NCBI RefSeq assembly: GCF_000507185.2
Contig: NZ_AYTM02000002.1
Location: 1,759,501-1,823,500 of the forward strand
Source of the DNA: Pseudomonas syringae KCTC 12500
GTDB taxonomy: Bacteria > Pseudomonadota > Gammaproteobacteria > Pseudomonadales > Pseudomonadaceae
DNA length: 64,000 bases
Direction of reading: 5' to 3'
Position 1 is the first letter of the stretch. Each line of letters begins with the position of its first letter. The notes under the pieces are model-generated. The model had not been told where the DNA came from. It was given only the letters and a program-made list of their open reading frames with translations, and ran no database searches. Positions 1 to 11,048 of this stretch are shown here, one piece after another. The translations under genes and the position numbers were made by a program.

Positions 1-133
1 CGTAGAAGGCTTTTTCCTGAGCGGCCTTGTTGGCACCGCCAAAGGAGATGACGGTCAGGTCGGTGGCTGCCATGGCTTGCGCCGCGCACATCATGCCCAA
101 CGTGATGGCGGTGAACTTCAAAGATTTCAACAT
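1..133 (-). CDS. Extracellular solute-binding protein, N-terminal part (cut by window edge)
   Basis: Only the first 44 codons are in the window. The start is an ATG with a GGAGA ribosome-binding site about 9 bases upstream. The product begins with a classical signal peptide: a K-rich start, a hydrophobic stretch, then AQAMA as the likely cleavage region. The mature start (TDLTVISFGGANKAAQ) is typical of family 1 periplasmic binding proteins of polyamine-type ABC transporters. The next gene downstream on the same strand's opposite side is an ATPase of the same transporter class, so this is inferred to be the periplasmic substrate receptor of a spermidine/putrescine-like importer. The substrate cannot be told from the sequence. 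The rest of the gene lies outside the window. Confidence 0.75.
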   Translation of the reverse strand, partial: MLKSLKFTAITLGMMCAAQAMAATDLTVISFGGANKAAQEKAFY

Positions 134-215
134 GTGTTCTTTTCTCCACGAGCAGTGTTGGTAAGCGATTGGGATGGGCGATCAGGTCGCCTCTGTTATT
201 GCTTTTGTCGGTAGA

Positions 216-1340
216 TCAATGCACTTGCTGCATGGGGTCGAGCGCTCGGACGTGCTCGACTTGCCAGCCGATGGGCACCACGTCGCCCACGCTCAGGCCG
301 GGGTCCAGTTCGGCAATCGGCTGTTTGACGAAGAAGTCGTTCTTGCCGGCCACTTCCAGGCGCACGCGAACGTGGTCACCCAGATAGATGAACTCGGCCA
401 CACGACCGGAAAAACGGTTGGCGCAGCTCTCGCTGCGGCCATTGAGGTTAATGCGTTCGGGACGGATCGACAGGGTCACCGGACCGCCAGGCTGGCCGAC
501 GTTGATCGCCAGCGCGTGGACTTTCTCGCCACGCTCGAGTTCGACCACACAGCGATCGCCGTCCTGACTGACCAGACGTCCATTGAGGCGGTTGTTCTCG
601 CCGATGAAGTTGGCCACGAAGGTGTTCTTCGGTTCTTCGTACAAGCTGCGGGGCGGCGCTATCTGCTGAATCTCGCCCTGATGGAAGACGGCAACCCGGT
701 CGGACATGGTCAGGGCTTCGCCCTGGTCGTGGGTCACATAGACCACGGTTACGCCCAGGCGCTGGTGCAGGTGCTTGATCTCCATCTGCATGTGTTCGCG
801 CAGCTGCTTGTCGAGGGCGCCGAGCGGCTCATCCATCAACACCAGTTGGGGTTCGAACACCAGCGCACGCGCCAGTGCAACGCGCTGCTGCTGGCCACCG
901 GACAGCTGCGCCGGGTAGCGATGCGCAAAGGTGTCGAGCTGAACCATGCCCAGTGCCTTTTTGACCTTCTCGCCGACGTCGGTCTTGCTCATGCCACGCA
1001 CCGACAACGGGAACGCCAGGTTCTCGGCCACGGTCATGTGCGGAAACAAGGCGTAGTTCTGGAACACCATGCCGATGTCGCGTTTGTGCGGCGGCACGTT
1101 ATTGATGGCGCGGCCACCGAGGAGGATTTCACCGGCCGTCGGAGTCTCGAAACCGGCCAGCATCATCAGGCTGGTGGTCTTGCCAGAGCCGGAAGGACCG
1201 AGCAGGGTCAGGAACTCGCCCTTGCGAATGTCCAGGTTGAGGTCTTTGACGATCAGTGCTTCGCCGTCGTAGCTCTTCTGCACACCACGAAAGCTGACCA
1301 GAACATCATTTGCTCCAGCGCTTGTATCGACGTCGCTCAT
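216..1340 (-). CDS. potA: ABC transporter ATP-binding protein, PotA-like (polyamine-type importer)
   Basis: The product is a 374-residue ATPase. It has a Walker A (GPSGSGKTT, about residue 50), the signature LSGGQQQRVALARAL, a Walker B (LVLMDEPLGALD) and the switch His (YVTHDQ). A C-terminal TOBE-type regulatory region follows (SIRPERINLNG onward). This layout matches the MalK/PotA group, which drives import through an inner-membrane permease and a periplasmic binding protein. The start chosen is an ATG; a GTG three codons upstream is also open. The transporter's permease genes are not in view. The partial binding-protein gene lies 82 bases downstream on the same strand, so the two probably belong to one operon. 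The symbol is by family; the real substrate could be another small cation or compound. Confidence 0.85.
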   Translation of the reverse strand: MSDVDTSAGANDVLVSFRGVQKSYDGEALIVKDLNLDIRKGEFLTLLGPSGSGKTTSLMMLAGFETPTAGEILLGGRAINNVPPHKRDIGMVFQNYALFPHMTVAENLAFPLSVRGMSKTDVGEKVKKALGMVQLDTFAHRYPAQLSGGQQQRVALARALVFEPQLVLMDEPLGALDKQLREHMQMEIKHLHQRLGVTVVYVTHDQGEALTMSDRVAVFHQGEIQQIAPPRSLYEEPKNTFVANFIGENNRLNGRLVSQDGDRCVVELERGEKVHALAINVGQPGGPVTLSIRPERINLNGRSESCANRFSGRVAEFIYLGDHVRVRLEVAGKNDFFVKQPIAELDPGLSVGDVVPIGWQVEHVRALDPMQQVH

Positions 1341-1804
1341 TACCCACACCTTTGTTTTGTCTGCGTGGGCTCAAGCCTAGAGCAGCCCGAAGCCCCCGCA
1401 AATCGGGGGCCGGGAGAGAATCGCCTAGGCCGGCTGGAAGGCCAGGGGTAGGGATTTCCCTACAGCGATGGCGCGATTGGACATGTCGGCTCAGGCATCC
1501 TTCTCGACGGCGCACTCACGTGGAGCACTCATCGTTATACACAAGTCCTAGAAAGCGCAGGATAAAGGGCTTCAAGGCTTCGGCCCGAAGGGCGTAGGAG
1601 CGAACTTGTTCGCGAAGACAGTTTTTCAGACGATTCATTTTCGGCGATCATACCGGCCCTCTCGCGAACAAGTTCGCTCCTACGGCCTTCGGCCAGAATC
1701 CAAATCAGACTTGTGTACAACGATGAGCGCTCCAGCGTGGGGAATGCAGGTCTCGACGCTCTGCGTCGCAAAGGGGCGCGGGGTGTCGGGTGTCGTTTTC
1801 AGAC
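1341..1804. other. Intergenic region holding a repeat element, no gene
   Basis: This spacer lies between the start of the PotA-like gene and the end of the response regulator. I see no credible coding sequence. Its main content is the nested inverted-repeat element described separately at 1522-1733. The remaining bases next to the potA start would hold that operon's promoter, but no clear box could be assigned. Confidence 0.6.
1522..1733. repeat. Nested inverted-repeat element (MITE-like, with two inward REP arms)
   Basis: The outer arms are 26 bp each (1522-1547 and 1708-1733) and are inverted copies of each other with two mismatches: GGAGCACTCATCG... against its complement. Inside them are two convergent REP-type arms (1594-1616 and 1660-1683), built on GTAGGAGCGAACTTGTTCGCG and its reverse complement. 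The whole can fold into one long stem. REP pairs like this are common between Pseudomonas genes. The outer terminal repeats suggest a small non-autonomous mobile unit rather than a lone REP pair. Confidence 0.75.
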
Positions 1805-2434
1805 TCAGAGCAGCTTGTGCTCCATCGCGTACTTGACCAGATCGGCCAGCGAGTTGAGTTTCATTTTTTGCATCAGCCGGGCCTTGTGGGTGCTGATGGT
1901 CTTGCTGCTCAAGGCCAATTGCTGAGCGATGTCGTTGACGTTGGCGCCTTGAGCGAGGCGCTCGAATACCGAAAACTCGCGCTCCGACAATAACGAGTGC
2001 AAAGGCCGGCTGTCGGTGAGGCCAACTTCAAAGACCATACGGTCGGCCAGATCCGGATCGATATAACGCCCGCCGGCCGCCACCCGGCGAATGGCCGTGA
2101 GCAGCAGCGCCGGGTCGCTGTCCTTGGTGGCATAACCTGCCGCGCCGACCTTCAATGCACGCGCAGCCATCTGCGCCTCATTGTGCATCGACAGCACCAG
2201 AATGGCCGGAGGGTTGGTCAATGCGAGAATCCTCGGTATCGCCTCAAGGCCATTGACGCCGGGCATGGAGATATCAAGCAGCACCACTTCGCAGGCCACA
2301 TGACGCAGGGTTTCAAGCAACTGTTCGCCATTGCTGGCCTCGCCCACCACTAGCAGATCCCTGGCCAGACCAATCAATTGCTTGATCCCTTCACGCACGA
2401 TGGTGTGGTCTTCGGCTACCAAAACACGAATCAC
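1805..2434 (-). CDS. LuxR/NarL-family response regulator
   Basis: The product is a 209-residue two-component regulator. The N-terminal receiver domain (about 1-120) has the acidic pair (AEDH), the phospho-acceptor Asp (VVLLDISMPG, near residue 54) and the late Lys (ATKDSDP). The C-terminal LuxR-type helix-turn-helix (about 145-205) begins LSEREFSVFERLAQG. The start is a GTG that overlaps the stop codon of the upstream sensor kinase (GTGA), so the two are translationally coupled and form a pair. The kinase's periplasmic binding domain suggests a small-molecule signal; the target genes are unknown. Confidence 0.88.
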   Translation of the reverse strand: MIRVLVAEDHTIVREGIKQLIGLARDLLVVGEASNGEQLLETLRHVACEVVLLDISMPGVNGLEAIPRILALTNPPAILVLSMHNEAQMAARALKVGAAGYATKDSDPALLLTAIRRVAAGGRYIDPDLADRMVFEVGLTDSRPLHSLLSEREFSVFERLAQGANVNDIAQQLALSSKTISTHKARLMQKMKLNSLADLVKYAMEHKLL

Positions 2435-4443
2435 TGTTTTTGCTCCTGTGCGAGGGTGTCCAGCGGGATATAGGCGCGCAAGGTTGTGCCCTCACCCACC
2501 TCGCTGTCCAGCTCAAGTCGGCCGCCGAGCATCAGCACCCGCTCGCGCATCCCGACCAGACCGAACGAAACCGCCCTGCCCGACTCGATGGCAAAGCCCT
2601 GCCCGTCATCGGCGATGCTCATGCACATCATGCCGTCCTGCAGCGTCAGGCTGATCTCTACCGTGTGTGCCTGGGCATGGCGCATCACATTGGTCAGCGC
2701 CTCCTGAAGGATCCGGAACATGCCTGTGGCCCTGGCATCGCTGAGCGCCGGGAGATTGTCCGGCACCTGCACCAGACACGGGATCTGCGTGCGCGCCTCG
2801 AAACGGCGCGCCTGCCATTCGATGGCCGATGCAATACCAGCGTCGAGAATCGGTGGCCGCAAGGCCGTGGCAACATCGCGCACCAGTTGAAACAACTGAG
2901 CAATCAGACGCTTCATGCTCTCCAGCCGCTCGCTCAGGCCAGGGTCGAGGTCGGCATAGGCCAGCTCGCACATCGAAGTCTCGAGCTTCAATACCGTCAG
3001 CATCTGACCCAGCTCGTCGTGAACCTCGCGGGCAATATGCGCCTTCTCTTCTTCACGCACGCTTTCCAGATGCGCTGACAAGTCACGTAACTGCTCATGT
3101 GCGCGGCGGCGCTCGCTGACGTCAGTGAGGAACACCACCAGGTATTCAGCATCGCGAAAGCGCAGGAAGCTCAACGAGACATCGACAGGCAGCAGGCTGC
3201 CATCGGCGCGCAGGCAATGGGTCTCGAACACTTGCGGGCTGTCTTCGCTGGAGCGTGCGTTCTTCCACAGGTTAAGCCAGCGATCCATGTGCAGACCGGG
3301 CTCGAAATCGATCAGCGGGCGCTCGACCACCTGCCCCGACGCATAGCCCAGCATGGATTCCGCCGCCCGGTTGGCGTAACGCACCCGGCTGTCCCAGTTG
3401 ACCCAGAGGATGCCGACGGTGCTTTGATCAATGGAAAACTGCGCCAGACGCAGCGCCTCCTCCTCTTCGACACGGCGGGCGAGTTCTTCACGCGCAGCCA
3501 GCAGCTCCTGCTCCAGCGCCTGCTGCTGGCGACGTTGCCAGATCACGATGGCGAAACACGCCAGCAACATCACCAGCAGCAGAATGCACAGGTTCTTCCA
3601 GAGTTTGGTCGACTCGATGAAATGGGACGGGGTCAGCGGCATCCAGCGCGCATGCAGCTGCTCCAGCTCCTTGGCAGGGATCGCCCGCAAGGCTTCGCTG
3701 ACGATGGCGGCCAGCTCCGGCATGTCGCGACGTGAAGCCACCCGCAACAATTGCGGCAGCCCGATATCCCCCACCACCGCCAGCCCGGCGAACTCCGGCT
3801 CGCGCAGCAAACGACTGAGTTGCGCTTCGTCCACCACGGCATAACGTGCCTGCTGGCTGAGCAACAATTGCAAGGCCTGGCGCTCCAGCGGCACCCCTTG
3901 CAAGTTGAGGTGCGCAAAGTTGCTACGCAGGTAGTCGGCCGTGGTGCTTGGCATGCGTACCGCGACGCGGGAAAGGCTGTCGAGTTTCTCCAGGTCCACG
4001 GCAGTGCTGCCATCACGTTCGCCGATCAACAGCTGCGAAACACGCAGATACGGGTCGGAAAACAACCACAGACGCAGGCCTGCGGGTGTTTGCATCAAGC
4101 CGGGCGCAACGTCGATTTCACCCTTGGCCAGCGCGTTCTCCAACGCGCTCTGGTCAGGAAAATTCCGCCACAGCAACTCGACCGGCAGCGTCGCAGCCAG
4201 CGCATTCATCAGGTCGACGTTGGCGCCGGACAACTGCTGCAAGCGTTGATCGAACTGCGCGTAAGGCGCGCGCAGTACCAGCCCTACGCGCAAGGGGCCG
4301 TGCTGGTCGAGCCAGTTGCGCTGTGCTGAACTCAACTGCGCAACGGCAGGTGTTTCAGGTTCGTCAGCCTGCGTATTCGCCATCTGAGCCATCAAGAGCA
4401 AGGCCAGGCAGCCGATAAAACCGGTGCGCAGAAGACGAATCAT
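2431..4443 (-). CDS. Membrane sensor histidine kinase: periplasmic SBP_bac_3 domain, PAS, HisKA_3, HATPase
   Basis: A signal or anchor segment (residues 1-27) is followed by a BvgS-like periplasmic solute-binding domain (about 40-270), which begins with the typical GPLRVGLV. Next come a transmembrane helix (LCILLLVMLLACFAIVIW) and a short coiled coil. A PAS domain starts at LAQFSIDQSTVGILWV. A NarX/HisKA_3 dimerisation domain has its phospho-His in REVHDELGQ (about residue 475). The HATPase follows, with DDGQGF and a G-box (GLVGMRERV). The ATG chosen gives a proper signal peptide; a GTG ten codons upstream is also possible. The protein is likely to sense a small ligand in the periplasm and phosphorylate the LuxR-type regulator encoded immediately downstream. 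Confidence 0.87.
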   Translation of the reverse strand: MIRLLRTGFIGCLALLLMAQMANTQADEPETPAVAQLSSAQRNWLDQHGPLRVGLVLRAPYAQFDQRLQQLSGANVDLMNALAATLPVELLWRNFPDQSALENALAKGEIDVAPGLMQTPAGLRLWLFSDPYLRVSQLLIGERDGSTAVDLEKLDSLSRVAVRMPSTTADYLRSNFAHLNLQGVPLERQALQLLLSQQARYAVVDEAQLSRLLREPEFAGLAVVGDIGLPQLLRVASRRDMPELAAIVSEALRAIPAKELEQLHARWMPLTPSHFIESTKLWKNLCILLLVMLLACFAIVIWQRRQQQALEQELLAAREELARRVEEEEALRLAQFSIDQSTVGILWVNWDSRVRYANRAAESMLGYASGQVVERPLIDFEPGLHMDRWLNLWKNARSSEDSPQVFETHCLRADGSLLPVDVSLSFLRFRDAEYLVVFLTDVSERRRAHEQLRDLSAHLESVREEEKAHIAREVHDELGQMLTVLKLETSMCELAYADLDPGLSERLESMKRLIAQLFQLVRDVATALRPPILDAGIASAIEWQARRFEARTQIPCLVQVPDNLPALSDARATGMFRILQEALTNVMRHAQAHTVEISLTLQDGMMCMSIADDGQGFAIESGRAVSFGLVGMRERVLMLGGRLELDSEVGEGTTLRAYIPLDTLAQEQKQ

Positions 4444-4557
4444 CAGTATGTCGCTCTCGTGTGTGCGTATCACGGCCGTGTGCCGCGCAGGCTCAGGCCT
4501 GACAAAAGCCGATCAACCCACTAGGCTGCCGGGATAGTTTCTGGCTTGGAATATCCG

Positions 4558-5562
4558 ATGTCCTACACCTTTCGCGCAACGTTTCCTGCATTGTTTCTGT
4601 CATTGATACTGCCTTGCGCCTTGCCTGCCCTCGCAGCCGACCCGACCCCTGACCCGGCCAAGGACGCTGCTGCGCAAGCGCCCGTCGAAAGAGCCCCGCT
4701 GCTCAGCCGCTCGCAGGAAGACGCAATAGCGCTGGAACGTCAATTGCCGCGCGAAGATCAGCAGCAACTTCAGGCCGGAGACGACAGCTTTCTCGCGCTC
4801 TGGAAACCCGCCAACACTGAGGCCCCTGAAGGCGCGGTCATCATTGTGCCTGGCGAAGCCGAGTCCCCGGACTGGCCCGACGCTGTCGGCCCGCTGCGAC
4901 GCAAGTTTCCGGATGTAGGCTGGTCAAGCCTGAGCATCACCATGCCGGATCCGCTCGACAACACGCCGGGAGCACGCGAGCCCGACGTCGCCCCGGCAGA
5001 TGCAAACGCCGCTAAAGCCACTGAGGCACCGAAGGAAAAACCCAAAGACGCCACGGAGACAGCAAAAGACCCGGCCGCAGAAACAGAGGCGCTGGCTGCG
5101 GCTGAAACAGCCAAGGCTGCTGCCGACGAAGAGCTCAACAAGGCTCAGGCCGAGCGCATCTTCGCGCGGATCGAAAGCGCGATCAGCTTTGCGCAGCAGA
5201 ACAAGGCACGCAGTATCGTGTTGATCGGCCACAGCAGCGGCGCGTACTGGGCGGCCAGGTTCCTCAATGAACGGACGTCGCCTGTGGTGCAGAAACTGGT
5301 GATGCTGGCGGCGCGTGAACCTCTGAATGCCAAGCCTTCGCTGCTGGACATGGTGCCTCAGCTGAAAGTAAAAGCCGTCGATTTCATCTACAAAAACTCG
5401 CCTGACGAGGCTGCAAAGGCCCGTCTGCAGGCCAGCAAACGCACCAAGGGGCCGGGCTTTACCCAAATCGGCCTGATCAACATCGCCGGCAGCGGAGATA
5501 CCGAACAAGAGCAGCTATTCCGCCGCGTTCGCGGCTGGATAGACGCCAAAGAGGAAAAGTAA
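4558..5562 (+). CDS. DUF3530 family alpha/beta-hydrolase-like exported protein
   Basis: The product is 334 residues with a signal peptide ending near LPALAAD. An Ala/Lys/Glu-rich low-complexity linker spans about residues 140-200. A GHSSGAYWAARFL motif (about residue 225) resembles the nucleophile elbow of alpha/beta hydrolases (GxSxG). The family is common in Pseudomonas and its substrate is not known. It is transcribed divergently from the sensor kinase and ends 8 bases before the convergent djlA. A TTG four codons upstream is open, but the ATG puts the signal peptide at the true start. Confidence 0.75.
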   Translation: MSYTFRATFPALFLSLILPCALPALAADPTPDPAKDAAAQAPVERAPLLSRSQEDAIALERQLPREDQQQLQAGDDSFLALWKPANTEAPEGAVIIVPGEAESPDWPDAVGPLRRKFPDVGWSSLSITMPDPLDNTPGAREPDVAPADANAAKATEAPKEKPKDATETAKDPAAETEALAAAETAKAAADEELNKAQAERIFARIESAISFAQQNKARSIVLIGHSSGAYWAARFLNERTSPVVQKLVMLAAREPLNAKPSLLDMVPQLKVKAVDFIYKNSPDEAAKARLQASKRTKGPGFTQIGLINIAGSGDTEQEQLFRRVRGWIDAKEEK

Positions 5563-5570
5563 GCGCCGGC

Positions 5571-6341
5571 TCAGTTGAACCCGCGTCGGGCTTTCACCAC
5601 CCGATAGGCATTGTGCAATTCACTGGTCTTCTCGGTCGCCACCCGCACTTGCTGTGGATTGGCGCCCGAGCCGGCAATCTTGTCAGGGTGATGCCGGCTG
5701 AGCAGGCGCCGGTAGGCACGCTTGATGCTCAAAGGATCGGTGTCCGACTTTATCCCCAGCAGCGTCATCGCACTTTTGTAGTCGCCGCCGCTGCTGCTGA
5801 TCGGCGAGCGCTTCATAGGGTCGTGGTCAGCAGCCAGCGCCTCGATCTGTGGACCTGTCCAGCCAAGCCACATGCCCCACACCCCGATCAGCTCGCGCTC
5901 GACCCGAGAAGCCTTGCCGTCCGCCCACGCCATCCGCCAGCAGGCGCGCAACATATCTTCGGCAATATCAGGCTGGCCTTGCAGGTCACGCAGATAACTG
6001 CGCAGGCCATCGGTGCCGTCGCGGCCGCGTTTGAAGGCGTTGATGGCGCGCAACTGATCCGCCTCGTTCAGGTTCAAACGGCGCATCTCGGTACGTGCCT
6101 GATGGATATGGCTGGCCAGAACCCGTCCGTCACTTTTGGCCAGACGGCCCAGCAACACAAACAGCAGATCGTCCTTGTGGACCGTTGCACGTCCACCCAG
6201 GCGCTCACGCAGATGCGCCCAACTCTGCAGTTTCAGGCGCCGGTCCAGCGCCTGCCCCAACAGAGCACCGAGCAGTGCGCCTGGAATACTGGCAATTGCG
6301 TAACCGACTCCAGCGCCGATCAGTGTGCCGGGCCAAAGCAT
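5571..6341 (-). CDS. djlA: DnaJ-like co-chaperone DjlA
   Basis: The product is 256 residues. The N-terminal hydrophobic, Gly-rich membrane segment (PGTLIGAGVGYAIASIPGALLGALLG) is followed by a TerB-like helical domain (about 55-165). A C-terminal J domain (about 185-250) contains the HPD motif (SRHHPDK). DjlA is a single-span inner-membrane J-protein that stimulates DnaK. The ATG directly follows the stop codon of murU, so the gene is the last of the amgK-murU-djlA unit. Confidence 0.9.
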   Translation of the reverse strand: MLWPGTLIGAGVGYAIASIPGALLGALLGQALDRRLKLQSWAHLRERLGGRATVHKDDLLFVLLGRLAKSDGRVLASHIHQARTEMRRLNLNEADQLRAINAFKRGRDGTDGLRSYLRDLQGQPDIAEDMLRACWRMAWADGKASRVERELIGVWGMWLGWTGPQIEALAADHDPMKRSPISSSGGDYKSAMTLLGIKSDTDPLSIKRAYRRLLSRHHPDKIAGSGANPQQVRVATEKTSELHNAYRVVKARRGFN

Positions 6342-7115
<774 letters not shown>

Positions 7116-8138
7116 TCAGACAGCGGCGTCTACCGGCTGCAGACTGGTAAGCAATTGCCCGAGCTGCGCCAGTTCTGGGCGACGTGACAACACCGCTTCT
7201 ATATAAGCGAAAAAGCGCGGAACGTCTTCCAGGTATCGAGGTTTTCCATCCCGGTGGCAAATGCGGGCAAAAATACCGATCACCTTCAAATGTCGCTGTA
7301 CGCCCATCAGATCACTGGCGCGTTCGAATGCGGCAAAATCTTCCTGCACCGGAATGCCGAGGGCCTGCGCCTGATCCCAGTAGGTGCGCAGCCAGTCACT
7401 GACGCGCTCCTGTGGCCAGCTCAGGAATGCGTCCTTGAACAGGCATGTCACGTCATAGGTGACCGGGCCATAGACCGCATCCTGAAAATCCAGCACGCCA
7501 GGGTTGGGCTCGCTGATCATCAGGTTTCGCGGCATATAGTCGCGATGCACCAGCACTTTGGGCTGTGCCAGGGCGCTGTTGATCAACAGCTCGCTGACCT
7601 GCTGCCAGTCGCTCAACTGCGCCTCGTCCATCTCGACACCCAAGTGCCGCTTCACGTACCACTCAGGAAACAGCTCCAGCTCACGACGCAGCAACGCGAC
7701 GTCATAGCTGGGCAATGGCGCGTCCATAGGCAGTTGCTGGTAAGCCAGCAACGCCTGGATAGCATCGGCGAACAAGGCATCGGCATTGTTGTCGTCAATG
7801 ACATCCAGATAAGTCTGACGGCCCAGATCGTTGAGCAGCAAAAAGCCTTGTGTCAGGTCTTCGGCATAAATTTTTGGAACATTAATGCCCGACTTTTCCA
7901 ATAAATGAGCGATATCCACGAACGGTTTGCAGTTTTCCTGCGGTGGAGGGGCGTCCATGACAATAAAAGTTCGACCCGCACCCTCCCAGCGAAAATAACG
8001 GCGAAAACTTGCGTCACTACTGGCCGCAGTCAATGTAGCCGGGGGCACGGCGCCCCAACCGTGCGCCAAAAACAGCGCCGGCAACTGCTCATCGAGCCAA
8101 ACTTTCAGGGATTGCAGGCGTATATCTTGATCTGACAT
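7116..8138 (-). CDS. amgK: Anomeric MurNAc/GlcNAc kinase AmgK
   Basis: The product is a 340-residue aminoglycoside-phosphotransferase-like kinase. The catalytic loop is VLVHRDYMPRNLM (Brenner-type HxDxxxxN) and the metal-binding motif is GVLDFQDAVYGP. AmgK phosphorylates the anomeric position of MurNAc, feeding MurU. The first ATG is used. The gene is divergent from lptD, with a spacer of 129 bases that must hold both promoters. It is the first gene of the amgK-murU-djlA unit. Confidence 0.93.
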   Translation of the reverse strand: MSDQDIRLQSLKVWLDEQLPALFLAHGWGAVPPATLTAASSDASFRRYFRWEGAGRTFIVMDAPPPQENCKPFVDIAHLLEKSGINVPKIYAEDLTQGFLLLNDLGRQTYLDVIDDNNADALFADAIQALLAYQQLPMDAPLPSYDVALLRRELELFPEWYVKRHLGVEMDEAQLSDWQQVSELLINSALAQPKVLVHRDYMPRNLMISEPNPGVLDFQDAVYGPVTYDVTCLFKDAFLSWPQERVSDWLRTYWDQAQALGIPVQEDFAAFERASDLMGVQRHLKVIGIFARICHRDGKPRYLEDVPRFFAYIEAVLSRRPELAQLGQLLTSLQPVDAAV

Positions 8139-8267
8139 TACAAGGGTCTCCGACGGCGCTAGCCGTCAAGCGGGTCATGCTTTATTATCCGGAATCTTTT
8201 TCAGCCCATCGAGAGGCGTGCGGCCCCCCCGCGGGCAGATGGCGCGCAGGAAGCCCGGACTAATAAG

Positions 8268-11048
8268 ATGGCATTGAAATCCCCCGCGTTTCGTAAAAAA
8301 TTTCCGTTGCTCGTAACCGGCAGTCTGCTGGCGATGCAACCTCTGGCCACTCAGTTCGTGGTCGCCGCGGAACAGTATGACTGCTCAGTCTCTGCTTCGG
8401 GTGCCTGGAACTGTGCGCCGAAATCCAATGCTGCTGCAGTGGATCTGCCTCCGCGCCCCGTGCATGACACGACGTCGGTCAGTTCCAACGGCACGGTCAC
8501 CTCACAAGGCACCTCTTCGGGTGAACAGTCTGCGGGTACGCAACTGGTCACTGAAGCCAAGGGCAAAGGTCTGAAGTCGCGTAGTGCTGACTACAGCCAC
8601 CTCGATTGGGTTCCTCGCGAAAAGCTTACCGCAGCGCAACTGGCCGAGACCGGCCCGTATTGCTCGGGCGCCTACGTCGAGCCGATTCGTCCTGGCATGG
8701 ACGACAAGACGCCGATGAAAGACGCGCCAATGTTCGTGGGAGCCAAGGCTTCGCGTTACGAACAGGAAGCGCAGGTCGCCACGCTGGCGGGTGATGTCGT
8801 GATGCGTCAGGGCAGCATGCAGGTGCAGGCCCAGGAGGCTGCACTGCATCAGGCCGAGAACCGTGGCGAGCTGAACGGCGATGTCCGTCTGCGCGACAAC
8901 GGTGCGCTGATCGTCGGTGACAAGGCCGAACTGCAACTCGATACCGGCGAAGCCCGTGTCGACAACGCCGAGTACGTCCTGCACAAGTCGAATATTCGCG
9001 GTAACGCCCTGTACGCCAAGCGTGCAGAGAACGCGATCATCCGGCTCAAGGACGGTACCTACACGACGTGCGAGCCGAACAGCAACGCCTGGACGCTCAA
9101 GGGCAACAACATCACGCTGAACCCGGCCACCGGCTTCGGTACAGCGACCAACGTTACCCTGCGGGTCAAGGACATACCGGTTCTGTACACGCCGTATATC
9201 TACTTCCCGATCGACGACCGTCGCCAGTCCGGTTTCCTGCCGCCAACCATTGCAGCAGGTGGCGACAACGGCTTCACGCTGGTCACCCCGTACTACTTCA
9301 ACCTGGCGCCGAACTACGACGCCACGTTGTACCCGCGTTACATGGCTGATCGTGGCTTGTTGATGGAAGGCGAGTTCCGCTACCTGACCAAGGGCAGCGA
9401 AGGTCAGTTCGGCGGCGCGTACCTGAACGACGAGAATGACGACCGCAAACAGCAGTCGGACTACGACAAGACCCGCTGGATGATCAACTGGCAGCACAAG
9501 GGCGGGCTTGATACGCGCTGGCTGACCCAGGTCGATTACACCGACATCAGCGATCCGTACTACTTCCAGGATCTGGAAACCGATCAGATCGGCGTGAAAA
9601 GAACCGACTTCCTCAACCAGCAAGGCTCCTTGACCTACCGTGGCGACAGCTTCTCGGCAGTGCTCAATGCTCAGGCCTACAAGCTGGCGACGGTTGCCAA
9701 CGTTACGCCGTACAATCGCCTGCCTCAGCTGACGCTCAACGGTACGCTGCCCTACAACCCCGGTGGTCTGAAGTTCGATTACCAGACCGAAGCGGTGCGT
9801 TTCGAACGTGATCTGCGCAGCGGCGCGTTCATCGATGAAGATGGCAACTCCGAGACACGCCTGGACAACAACATCTCCGGCCTGGCTCGCGCCAACGGCG
9901 ATCGCCTGAACCTGGCACCGTCCGTCAGCCTGCCGATGAACTGGACCTATGGCTTCCTGACGCCGAAGCTGAAGTATGTCTACACGCAATACGATCTGGA
10001 TCTGGACAGTCAGGGCAGAAACACCCTGCTGGCCGGCGAAGAGTACAACAGCAGCCAAAGCCGCAGCGTACCGATCTTCAGCGTCGACAGCGGCCTGTAC
10101 TTCGATCGCAATACCAACTGGTTCGGCAAGGATTACCGCCAGACCCTGGAGCCGCGCCTGTTCTATCTCTATGTTCCCGAGAAAGACCAGACCGACATCC
10201 CGGTATTCGACACCAGCGAAAGCACGTTCAACTTCTCCTCGCTGTTCCGTGACAACCGCTTCACCGGTTCCGACCGCATCGGCGACGAGAACAAACTGTC
10301 GCTGGGCGTCACCAACCGCTGGATCGAAGACAACGGCTTCGAACGTCAACGCTTCAGCATTGGTCAGGCACTGTATTTCGAAGACCGTAAAGTGCAACTC
10401 CCTGGTGTCGCGTTCGCTGACCGTGACGATGCGCGCTCCAAAGTCTCGCCTTATGCACTGGAATACGAATACCGCTTCAACCGCGACTGGCGCTTCAATT
10501 CCGATTTCAACTGGGATCCGGACAGCCGAAGCACCCGTTCGGGCAGCGCGATGTTCCACTACCAGCCTGAAGACAATCCGAACAAGATCGTCAACCTCGG
10601 CTATCGCTATCGCAACGACCAGATTCGTTACGACGAAAGCACCGGCCGTTGGGTCGTGGGGGGTGGTGACTACGGCACCCCGGGTTCGCCAAACTACGTG
10701 AAGGACTACTACAAGATTCAGCAGCACGATTTCTCGGTCATCTGGCCGATCGTGCCTCAGTGGAGCCTGATCAGCCGTTGGCAGTATGACTACAACCGTG
10801 AACGCACCATCGAAGCTTTCGGCGGGTTCGAGTACGACAACTGCTGCTGGAAAATGCGTCTGGTCAATCGCTACTGGATCGACTACGACGAGTTCAGCCA
10901 GGCAGCACCTCAGAACGAGAAAGGCGACCGCGGCATATTCCTACAAATCGTGTTGAAGGGGCTCGGCGGTGTAACTGGCGCCAAGGTAGACAGCTTCCTC
11001 GACAAAGGCATTCAAGGTTATCGTGAACGTGAAGACCAAGCTTTCTGA
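8268..11048 (+). CDS. lptD: LPS-assembly protein LptD
   Basis: The product is 926 residues, full length for Pseudomonas LptD. A signal peptide (about 1-33) leads into a periplasmic OstA/LptA-like jellyroll (about 160-310; [14 protein letters not shown]). The C-terminal part is a large outer-membrane beta barrel rich in aromatic-flanked strands and Asn/Asp turns. The Cys residues near the N-terminus (YDCS, WNCAP) and late in the protein ([15 protein letters not shown]) fit the disulfides needed for function. LptD with LptE inserts lipopolysaccharide into the outer leaflet. The end overlaps the start of surA, its own chaperone. Confidence 0.97.
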   Translation: MALKSPAFRKKFPLLVTGSLLAMQPLATQFVVAAEQYDCSVSASGAWNCAPKSNAAAVDLPPRPVHDTTSVSSNGTVTSQGTSSGEQSAGTQLVTEAKGKGLKSRSADYSHLDWVPREKLTAAQLAETGPYCSGAYVEPIRPGMDDKTPMKDAPMFVGAKASRYEQEAQVATLAGDVVMRQGSMQVQAQEAALHQAENRGELNGDVRLRDNGALIVGDKAELQLDTGEARVDNAEYVLHKSNIRGNALYAKRAENAIIRLKDGTYTTCEPNSNAWTLKGNNITLNPATGFGTATNVTLRVKDIPVLYTPYIYFPIDDRRQSGFLPPTIAAGGDNGFTLVTPYYFNLAPNYDATLYPRYMADRGLLMEGEFRYLTKGSEGQFGGAYLNDENDDRKQQSDYDKTRWMINWQHKGGLDTRWLTQVDYTDISDPYYFQDLETDQIGVKRTDFLNQQGSLTYRGDSFSAVLNAQAYKLATVANVTPYNRLPQLTLNGTLPYNPGGLKFDYQTEAVRFERDLRSGAFIDEDGNSETRLDNNISGLARANGDRLNLAPSVSLPMNWTYGFLTPKLKYVYTQYDLDLDSQGRNTLLAGEEYNSSQSRSVPIFSVDSGLYFDRNTNWFGKDYRQTLEPRLFYLYVPEKDQTDIPVFDTSESTFNFSSLFRDNRFTGSDRIGDENKLSLGVTNRWIEDNGFERQRFSIGQALYFEDRKVQLPGVAFADRDDARSKVSPYALEYEYRFNRDWRFNSDFNWDPDSRSTRSGSAMFHYQPEDNPNKIVNLGYRYRNDQIRYDESTGRWVVGGGDYGTPGSPNYVKDYYKIQQHDFSVIWPIVPQWSLISRWQYDYNRERTIEAFGGFEYDNCCWKMRLVNRYWIDYDEFSQAAPQNEKGDRGIFLQIVLKGLGGVTGAKVDSFLDKGIQGYREREDQAF

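Noticed and set aside
8502..10727. Long open frame antisense to lptD (about 740 codons)
   Set aside because: It mirrors the codon pattern of the real gene in GC-rich DNA, has no ribosome-binding site, and its wording is not protein-like.
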